A program made the position numbers and the translations under genes. Under the pieces are notes generated by a model, which was not told the DNA's origin, searched no databases, and saw only the letters and a program-made list of their open reading frames with translations. Shown here piece after piece: positions 58,347 through 64,000 of a stretch of 64,000 bases of DNA (within the stretch, counting starts at the first letter, position 1; each line of letters starts with the position of its first letter). The DNA is from Ferdinandcohnia sp036962685 (GTDB taxonomy: Bacteria > Bacillota > Bacilli > Bacillales > Bacillaceae_L): positions 62,001-126,000 of the forward strand of contig NZ_JBALOP010000017.1 of NCBI RefSeq assembly GCF_036962685.1, given 5' to 3'.

Positions 58347-58475
58347 TTTTAATCAGTCTGGGTTTAGCCCAGACTAAATAAAATGATAGCCTCCGGCGGA
58401 TGCCTCGATTTTTCAAAGGAAATTTTTCGAGACTAGCTCGAAAAAAATCGGGCGCAAATACGCTAAGGCGCATTT
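58347..58475 (-). repeat. Repeat family A, copy 4 (short form, inverted)
   Basis: Minus-strand copy: CAAATGCGCCTTAGCGTATT, GCGCCCGATTTTTTTCGAGC, GGCATCCGCCGGAGGC and a terminal palindrome TCAGTCTGGG/CCCAGACTAA (plus strand). Ends 19 bases before the ATG of the 61-aa gene and may affect its expression. Confidence 0.8.
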
Positions 58476-58493
58476 GATTGAAAGGAGATATTC

Positions 58494-58679
58494 ATGGCAA
58501 GCTACATAATGGATTTAGGTCTTATTGCTGTTTTGGTCATTGGTATTACTGCTTTGATGGGTGTTATGGCAAATGGTGTTGGGGAACGAGTTTTTGGAGG
58601 TAAATCTGGTTCTGATATTGTTAACCGTGATGTAAATGTAAAGGCCGGTTGGAAAAAGGTCGGCGGACGAAAAAAATAA
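58494..58679 (+). CDS. Small membrane protein, 61 aa
   Basis: One N-terminal membrane span (GLIAVLVIGITALMGVMANG) and a basic C-terminus (KAGWKKVGGRKK). GAAAGGAG precedes the ATG and a strong terminator follows. Its promoter would have to lie within or before the inverted repeat. No family is recognised. Confidence 0.65.
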   Translation: MASYIMDLGLIAVLVIGITALMGVMANGVGERVFGGKSGSDIVNRDVNVKAGWKKVGGRKK

Positions 58680-58680
58680 A

Positions 58681-58722
58681 AAATGGCTGGTCCCAAAGTC
58701 GATTGGGCCAGCCATTTTTTTG
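58681..58722 (+). terminator. Terminator of 61-aa gene
   Basis: AAATGGCTGG and CCAGCCATTT flank an inner TCCC/GGG pair; followed by TTTTTT. Confidence 0.9.
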
Positions 58723-58838
58723 TCTAGCTTCAGGCGCCATCGGCTCAAGGTCATAAGCCAAACGCTTCGGAAGGTAAAAGGCACCTTCTGTCAGCGCTGG
58801 TCTTATGCTTGTCGCCGATAGACCGGCGCCTTACGCTT
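58721..58838 (-). repeat. Intergenic repeat family B, copy 4 (inverted)
   Basis: TGTCTAGCTTCAGGCGCCAT, CTCAAGGTCATAAGCC, GCTTCGGAAGGTAAAAGGC, CTTCTGTCAGCGCTGGTCTT, GCTTGTCGCCGATAGACC, GGCGCCTTACGC. Full-length copy in opposite orientation to copies 1 and 2. Confidence 0.82.
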
Positions 58839-58844
58839 TTCTTA

Positions 58845-60050
58845 CTATGGGGTGTAATCCACACCTTTTGTGTAGGTATTTGCAGCGTTCCATAGTAAGA
58901 ATTCATTTATTCCTTGGTCCTGCAAACCCTTTATTTGTGCTTCGATTTCAGCTTTTCCGTACACTGTATAATTTCCTTTTCCCAGCCAACTCGCTGTAAA
59001 GTCCTGCAGCCATGGTCTTGAAACAGGTCTGTTTTCGATTTGGTTTAGCTTATGGTTTTCAACCTTCGCATATTCCGATACTAAGCGATATGGTTCTAGG
59101 TCAGGGCGTGGAATACCGAAATAAGTTGTCCAGTGACTAGGGTAAATCATTGACGAAATGACATCGACATGTTCTGAAATCTTTGAGAAATTTTGCCCAA
59201 TGCCTGGTGCTTCAGGTAAAGTCGCCGTGTAACCAAAAATATCAACCGAAACCTTTATATTATATGGCTCCAATTTTTTCTTTGCATACGCTACAAAATC
59301 CGTTACAGCGGCAACACGTTTTTGAACATTGTCTAAATTCGCCTTCTCGTATTCCCCCATGCTATAGGTTAAGGAACCATCACGTTTCTCAAATCCCTCT
59401 GGAAATCGGACATAGTCAAATTGAATCTCTTGGAATCCAAGCTTTGCTGCTTCAATTGCTATTCCTACGTTATAATCCCAAACTTCTTTTAAAAATGGAT
59501 TCACGAACGCTTCTCCTCGAGGATTGGTCCAAACCTTGTCACCTTCTTTAAACGATAAATCGGGTCTGTTCTTTGCTAAAACTGAATCCTTAAATACGAC
59601 AACCCTTGCAATTGGATAAATTTGCTTTTCTTCGAGCTTTTTAAGCATGGTTGTTGGGTCTTTGATTAAATCCTTACTAATTGTTTGATATTTCGAGTCC
59701 TTTGGAGGTACGTATGTTAAATATCCAAAGTCGTCCTTCACATCAATAACCATCGCATTAAGGTCAGATTCATCAACTAATTGGACTAGTTGTGGAAAAC
59801 GATTGCCACCGGCTGAATGTGCCGAAACATATATACCTCTTATTGCATCAGGGTATTCAAATTGATAGCCAGAATCAAACTCAAACCGTGAAACCATTTC
59901 AGGGATTACTTTTTTAGTCATTACCAATTTACTGGTTGGATGAGATTCGATTGATAAAATTTTATTTTCTGCAGAACCTATTTGATTCACATATAAAAAG
60001 CCGAAGCCAACAACAACGAATACCATTAGAAAAGAGAATATTTTTTTCAT
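58845..60050 (-). CDS. Secreted putative glycoside hydrolase (DUF4015), 401 aa
   Basis: Signal peptide or anchor at residues 2-24 (KKIFSFLMVFVVVGFGFLYV), then a TIM-barrel-like domain: RGIYVSAHSAGGNRFPQLVQ, MVIDVKDDFGYLTY, NVGIAIEAAKLGFQEIQFDY with VRFPEG, and VSVDIFGYTA. These blocks match the GH13-like putative glycoside hydrolase family DUF4015 of Bacilli. It acts outside the membrane, probably on a cell-wall or polysaccharide substrate. ATG 60050 follows AAGGAGG; the frame upstream is not needed. Confidence 0.85.
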   Translation of the reverse strand: MKKIFSFLMVFVVVGFGFLYVNQIGSAENKILSIESHPTSKLVMTKKVIPEMVSRFEFDSGYQFEYPDAIRGIYVSAHSAGGNRFPQLVQLVDESDLNAMVIDVKDDFGYLTYVPPKDSKYQTISKDLIKDPTTMLKKLEEKQIYPIARVVVFKDSVLAKNRPDLSFKEGDKVWTNPRGEAFVNPFLKEVWDYNVGIAIEAAKLGFQEIQFDYVRFPEGFEKRDGSLTYSMGEYEKANLDNVQKRVAAVTDFVAYAKKKLEPYNIKVSVDIFGYTATLPEAPGIGQNFSKISEHVDVISSMIYPSHWTTYFGIPRPDLEPYRLVSEYAKVENHKLNQIENRPVSRPWLQDFTASWLGKGNYTVYGKAEIEAQIKGLQDQGINEFLLWNAANTYTKGVDYTP

Positions 60051-60230
60051 GTTTTCCTCCTTCCTTCTCACTCTCTATTGACATTGTAAATGAATTTTCC
60101 AGAAAATAATACAAAATCAGACAAATTTTTCATGCGTTCCGTATTTATTCAATTTTATGAGCAATTTTGTCTGTTTATTTATAGTCTTCTTTTAAAGCTT
60201 TGTGTTATTAGTGGTAAATGTGCTCAAATC

Positions 60231-60527
60231 AAATACGCCTTAGCATATTTGCGCCAGATTTTTTTAGGCCCACACGAGGTGGGTCACAAAGACNNNNNNN
60301 NNNNNNNNNNNNNNNNNNNNNNNNNNNNNNNNNNNNNNNNNNNNNNNNNNNNNNNNNNNNNNNNNNNNNNNNNNNNNNNNNNNNNNNNNNNNNNNNNNNN
60401 NNNNNNNNNNNNNNNNNNNNNNNNNCAGTTAATGCTGAAAAATTTCCTTTGAAAAATCGTGGCATCCGCCGGAGGCTTTAATTATATTTAGCAGAAGTGG
60501 CTAACTCCTACTAAATATAATTAAAAA
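60231..60527 (+). repeat. Repeat family A, copy 5 (long form, with gap)
   Basis: CAAATACGCCTTAGCATATT, GCGCCAGATTTT, GGCCCACACGAGGTGGGTCA, then 132 N, then TTTGAAAAATCGTGGCATCC and GCCGGAGGCTTTAA. Terminal palindrome TTATATTTAG/CTAAATATAA. It fills most of the 480 bases between the glycosidase and oppF. Confidence 0.8.
60294..60425. other. Assembly gap (132 N)
   Basis: Gap starting at the same module position (after CACAAAGAC) as the one at 49641. Confidence 1.
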
Positions 60528-60553
60528 ATGGCCCTAATGAAAGGCCATTTTAG
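60525..60553 (-). terminator. Terminator of opp operon
   Basis: AAAATGGCC-CTAATGAAA-GGCCATTTT; the minus strand continues TTTAATT. Confidence 0.88.
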
Positions 60554-61488
60554 CTGTATTTTGCTTTATATTCTTTGTACTCCTTTTCTGAACATGAAAC
60601 GAGATGTCCTGGTCTAATTTCACGGAGCTTTATCTCTTCATTTTCAGAATAGCCATGTTCTTTTGGATCATAAATTAGTCGTTTTCGATTTCGTTCATAA
60701 TCAGGGTCTGGCAGTGGAATTGCTGATAACAATGATTTTGTATATGGATGAATGGGGTTTAAATATAAGTCGTTCGCATCTGCAAGCTCAACGATTTTTC
60801 CGAAATACATAACTCCTATACGGTCACTAATATATTTCACCATCGACAAATCATGTGCAATAAATAAGTAAGTTAATCCTTTTTCTTCTTGGAGTCTTTT
60901 CAATAGATTGACGACTTGCGCTTGAATGGAAACATCTAAAGCTGAGATAGGTTCATCTGCAATAATAAAGTCTGGTTTTACCGCAAGTGCACGTGCGATT
61001 CCAATCCGTTGACGTTGTCCTCCAGAGAATTCATGTGGATACCGATTCGCATGCTCCCGGTTTAGTCCAACTGTTTCCAAAAGTGAATATACTTGTTCCA
61101 TTCGCTCACTATTGTTTTGGGCTAATCCATGAATATCAATACCCTCAGCCACAATATCCGCTACAGTCATTCTTGGATTTAAAGAAGCATATGGATCCTG
61201 GAAAATCATTTGCATTTTCCGGTTAAACTTTTTCAACTCTTTTTTGGACTTTTTCCCGTGAACATTTTCTCCATTAAAAATAACCTCGCCACCCGTAGCA
61301 TTATATAGGCGAATAATGGTCCTTCCAGTAGTTGATTTTCCACATCCAGACTCTCCCACTAGACCTAATGTTTCTCCTTTATAAATATCAAAGGTAATTC
61401 CGTCCACTGCTTTTACCATATTAGGTTTTCCAACATTAAAATATTGCTTTAAATTTTTAATTTCAACTAATTTTTGTTTTTCTGCCAT
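60550..61488 (-). CDS. oppF: Oligopeptide ABC transporter ATPase OppF, 312 aa
   Basis: Walker A GLVGESGCGKSTTGRTI, signature HEFSGGQRQRIGIARAL, Walker B FIIADEPISALDVSIQAQ, and the C-terminal oligopeptide/dipeptide extension (HPYTKSLLSAIPLPDPDYER). Powers peptide import with OppD. I start at ATG 61488, just past the oppD stop, nine bases after AAAGG; earlier ATGs overlap oppD. In Bacillus, Opp imports signalling peptides for sporulation and competence. Confidence 0.95.
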   Translation of the reverse strand: MAEKQKLVEIKNLKQYFNVGKPNMVKAVDGITFDIYKGETLGLVGESGCGKSTTGRTIIRLYNATGGEVIFNGENVHGKKSKKELKKFNRKMQMIFQDPYASLNPRMTVADIVAEGIDIHGLAQNNSERMEQVYSLLETVGLNREHANRYPHEFSGGQRQRIGIARALAVKPDFIIADEPISALDVSIQAQVVNLLKRLQEEKGLTYLFIAHDLSMVKYISDRIGVMYFGKIVELADANDLYLNPIHPYTKSLLSAIPLPDPDYERNRKRLIYDPKEHGYSENEEIKLREIRPGHLVSCSEKEYKEYKAKYS

Positions 61489-61489
61489 T

Positions 61490-62548
61490 TCATTCATCAT
61501 CCTTTCTGTCTTGCTTTTCGGATGAGAAGTTTTTCATTCGACGTTTTACGGCTTCAGGCGGTTCCACTTTTGGTGCGTCGGGATGAAGTAGCCATGTTGC
61601 AGCATAATGTGTATCTGAAACCTTAAACATTGGTGGTTCCATTTCATAATCAATTTTCATAGCAAAACGATTTCTTGGTGCAAACGCATCTCCCTTTGGA
61701 GGATTTGTAAGGTCAGGCGGTGACCCTGGAATAGCCATTAACTCTGTCTGTTCATCGTTATCTAGACTAGGCATTGACGATAATAACCCCCATGTATAAG
61801 GATGCTTTGGGTTATAAAAAATTTCATCTACCGTCCCGTATTCAACTATTTTTCCAGCATACATTACAGCAACCCTATCTGCGACATTGGCCACTACGCC
61901 TAAATCATGTGTGATAAAAATAATCGATGTTTCCAGTTTTTTTTGGAGGTCTTTCATTAATTCTAAGATTTGTGCTTGAATCGTTACGTCCAGTGCCGTG
62001 GTTGGTTCGTCTGCAATCAATAATTTAGGACTTGAAGCCAATGCAATGGCAATCATCGCTCGCTGTCTCATTCCACCACTAAATTCATGCGGATATTGGT
62101 TTACTCGCTTCTCTGGGCTAGCAATTCCTACAAGTCGTAGGAGTTCAATTGCACGGTCCTTTGCATTACCCTTCGACATGTTTTGATGTTTTATCAAAAC
62201 CTCCATTATTTGCATGCCGACCTTCATTGTTGGATTAAGGGAAGTCATCGGGTCCTGAAAGATCATGCCAATATCCTTCCCTCGAATCTTCTCCATTTCC
62301 TTGTTGGTTTTAGGAACAAGGTCTTCTCCGTCAAAAAGGATTTGTCCTTTCGTAATTTTTCCAGGTGGCATTGGAATAAGTTTCATGATTGTCTGCGAGG
62401 TTACACTTTTTCCAGACCCTGATTCCCCGACAATTGCAAGTGTTTCACCCTTATATAAATCAAAATTCACACCGCGGACTGCCTTTACTTCACCCGCATA
62501 GGTTTGAAAAGCGACTTCAAGGTCTTTTACTTCTAATAACTTGTCCAT
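61490..62548 (-). CDS. oppD: Oligopeptide ABC transporter ATPase OppD, 352 aa
   Basis: Walker A AIVGESGSGKSVTSQTIM, signature HEFSGGMRQRAMIAIALA, Walker B LLIADEPTTALDVTIQAQ, C-terminal block HPYTWGLLSSMPSLDNDEQT. Companion of OppF; starts 12 bases after oppC. Confidence 0.95.
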   Translation of the reverse strand: MDKLLEVKDLEVAFQTYAGEVKAVRGVNFDLYKGETLAIVGESGSGKSVTSQTIMKLIPMPPGKITKGQILFDGEDLVPKTNKEMEKIRGKDIGMIFQDPMTSLNPTMKVGMQIMEVLIKHQNMSKGNAKDRAIELLRLVGIASPEKRVNQYPHEFSGGMRQRAMIAIALASSPKLLIADEPTTALDVTIQAQILELMKDLQKKLETSIIFITHDLGVVANVADRVAVMYAGKIVEYGTVDEIFYNPKHPYTWGLLSSMPSLDNDEQTELMAIPGSPPDLTNPPKGDAFAPRNRFAMKIDYEMEPPMFKVSDTHYAATWLLHPDAPKVEPPEAVKRRMKNFSSEKQDRKDDE

Positions 62549-62560
62549 TTACTCACTCCC

Positions 62561-63478
62561 TTACTTGCGCAGCCTTGGGTCTAATGCGTCTCGCATTCCA
62601 TCGCCGATTACGTTAAAAGCAAAGATCGTGACACAGATCAAGGTAGCTGGAAAGAACAATCGCCATGGATAATATTCAAATGCTGGCAAGCCTTCTGAAG
62701 CCATAGTTCCCCAGCTAGCAAGAGGAACCTGCACACCTAAGCCAAGATAACTTAAAAAGGATTCCGTAAAGATTGCATTTGGAATTGTTAATGTCATCGT
62801 AACTAAAATCGGACCCATGGAATTCGGAATCAAGTGCTTAAACATAATTCGCTTAACGTCAGCACCTAGCGTTTGAGCGGCTAGTACATATTCCTGATAT
62901 TTCAACTGCAAGACTTGTCCTCTAACAATCCGCGCCATATTAATCCATCCAGTTATCGTCATCGCAAGAATCATCGTGCCTAATCCTTGTTCGAGAATAA
63001 CCATAAGTAAAATAACTAGTAGTAAATATGGAACACCATATAAAATATCTGCGAATCTCATCATAAATTCATCGACTTTTCCACCCATATAGCCAGATAT
63101 ACCACCCCATAAAACACCAATTACAAGGTCAATAACAGCCGCTGCAAGTCCAATAAATAAAGAGATTCGTGCTCCTTCCCAAGTCCTAGTAAAAACATCT
63201 CTTCCCAATTCATCTGTTCCAAACCAATGCACACTTGATGGTGCTTCATTGGCATGTGTAAGGTCTGTTGTTCGATAATCAAATTCATTCATCATTGGTC
63301 CAAAAATTGCCATGATTAGTAATAAAATTAAAAGAACTACACCTACCAATGCAAGTTTATTTTTCTTAAATCGAGACGTGACATCCTTCCAAAAAGATAA
63401 ACTTGGTTTTGAAATTTTTTCAGCTTCATTCTCGTTCATTGTTGCGGGCGTAAACATTTCCTTTGGAATATTCTGCAT
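62561..63478 (-). CDS. oppC: Oligopeptide permease OppC, 305 aa
   Basis: Six membrane spans with an N-terminal OppC_N segment (SFWKDVTSRFKKNKLALVGV) and the EAA loop block EYVLAAQTLGADVKRIMFKH. Channel subunit with OppB. Three bases separate it from oppB. Confidence 0.95.
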   Translation of the reverse strand: MQNIPKEMFTPATMNENEAEKISKPSLSFWKDVTSRFKKNKLALVGVVLLILLLIMAIFGPMMNEFDYRTTDLTHANEAPSSVHWFGTDELGRDVFTRTWEGARISLFIGLAAAVIDLVIGVLWGGISGYMGGKVDEFMMRFADILYGVPYLLLVILLMVILEQGLGTMILAMTITGWINMARIVRGQVLQLKYQEYVLAAQTLGADVKRIMFKHLIPNSMGPILVTMTLTIPNAIFTESFLSYLGLGVQVPLASWGTMASEGLPAFEYYPWRLFFPATLICVTIFAFNVIGDGMRDALDPRLRK

Positions 63479-63481
63479 TAA

Positions 63482-64000
63482 TTAGTCTCCTTTCTTCGCC
63501 CCAGATAGCTTGATGCGAGGGTCAATAAATCCGTACAAAATATCGACAAGGAGAACAGAAATCAAGAGTAAGATACTATAAAAGACAGTGACTCCCATAA
63601 TCACGGTATAATCACGATTTGTAATACTCGTAACAAATTCGTCCCCTAATCCAGGTATTCCAAAGATTTTTTCAATGACAAAGCTACCCGTTAAGATTCC
63701 TGCTGTTAATGGCCCCATATACGAGACAACTGGTAGCATTGCATTTCGAATTGTATGCTTAATTGTGATTGTGCCTTGAGCTAATCCTTTTGCACGAGCT
63801 GTTTTAATATAATCATTGCTTAACACCTCAAGCATACTTGATCGTGTTAATCGTGCGATAAAGGCCATTGGTGAAGCAGCTAGTGCAATTGCAGGTAAAA
63901 TCGTATGCATAAATGATTCCCATCTTGCAACTGGAAAAATATCCAGCTTAATGGCGAAGATATATTGTAAAATCGTAGCTAAAATAAAGCTTGGAACGGA
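63482..64000 (-). CDS. oppB: Oligopeptide permease OppB, N-terminus outside window
   Basis: The visible 172 residues are the C-terminal half: ...ATILQYIFAIKLDIFPVARW, HTILPAIALAASPMAFIARL, the EAA loop NDYIKTARAKGLAQGTITIK and GILTGSFVIEKIFGIPGLGD. The frame stays open to the right edge, so the gene begins beyond it; the ATG at 63910 is internal. oppA is expected upstream. Confidence 0.95.
   Translation of the reverse strand, partial: SVPSFILATILQYIFAIKLDIFPVARWESFMHTILPAIALAASPMAFIARLTRSSMLEVLSNDYIKTARAKGLAQGTITIKHTIRNAMLPVVSYMGPLTAGILTGSFVIEKIFGIPGLGDEFVTSITNRDYTVIMGVTVFYSILLLISVLLVDILYGFIDPRIKLSGAKKGD

Noticed and set aside
43592..60527. CRISPR array from the repeated units
   Set aside because: Copies are dispersed, palindromic and in both orientations; no regular spacers and no cas genes.

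Overview
The window comes from a low-GC, endospore-forming Bacillaceae chromosome. The evidence is AT-rich DNA with strong GGAGG ribosome sites and frequent TTG/GTG starts, sporulation genes (spoVIF, a YjcZ-type peptide, aprX), and a long block collinear, in inverted orientation, with the Bacillus subtilis opp-yjb region (yjbC-spx-mecA-coiA-pepF-yjbH-yjbJ-yjbK-yjbL-relQ-nadK-yjbO-prpE).

Region 1 (1-9.0 kb) is one end of an integrated phage-like element. It runs from a zinc-hook ATPase cut by the left edge, through small phage genes, a Rha-like antirepressor, an excisionase-like protein and a Cro/CI switch with repeated operators, to an ImmA-type protease, a DUF6414-like gene and a tyrosine integrase. 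The integrase abuts the 3' end of a tRNA-Val gene.

Region 2 (9.2-13.4 kb) is ordinary chromosome: a c-di-AMP riboswitch with terminator controlling a dicarboxylate/cation symporter, yjcH-yjcG-yjcF homologues and a DUF421 membrane protein.

Region 3 (13.4-37.8 kb) is the unusual part. It starts with spore genes and small coat-like proteins. It continues with glycosyltransferases, HipA-like and YrzF-like kinases, a CotS-like phosphotransferase, a GH57 enzyme, UDP-glucose dehydrogenase and UDP-glucose pyrophosphorylase. It also carries a complete PAPS sulfation set: two sulfotransferases plus the remains of a third, ATP sulfurylase, a PHP-domain/APS-kinase fusion and a TauE/SafE permease. Matches to the sigma-K promoter (AC-N15 to N17-CATANNNTA) precede at least nine transcription units. 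I infer a mother-cell locus that makes and sulfates a UDP-glucose/UDP-glucuronate-derived glycan or glycoprotein of the spore surface. No PAPS reductase gene is present, which argues against simple sulfate assimilation.

Region 4 (37.9-64 kb) is core genome: an MFS exporter, fabI behind a FapR-like operator, a YjbQ-like antiporter, mgtE, a SEDS protein, prpE, a pseudouridine synthase, NAD kinase, RelQ, the Spx control genes (spxH, mecA, spx), pepF, coiA, a secreted putative glycosidase and oppFDC with the 3' part of oppB. It is studded with two families of palindromic intergenic repeats. Two of the three N gaps fall inside one of these families; the third falls in a low-complexity Lys/Ala/Glu gene.
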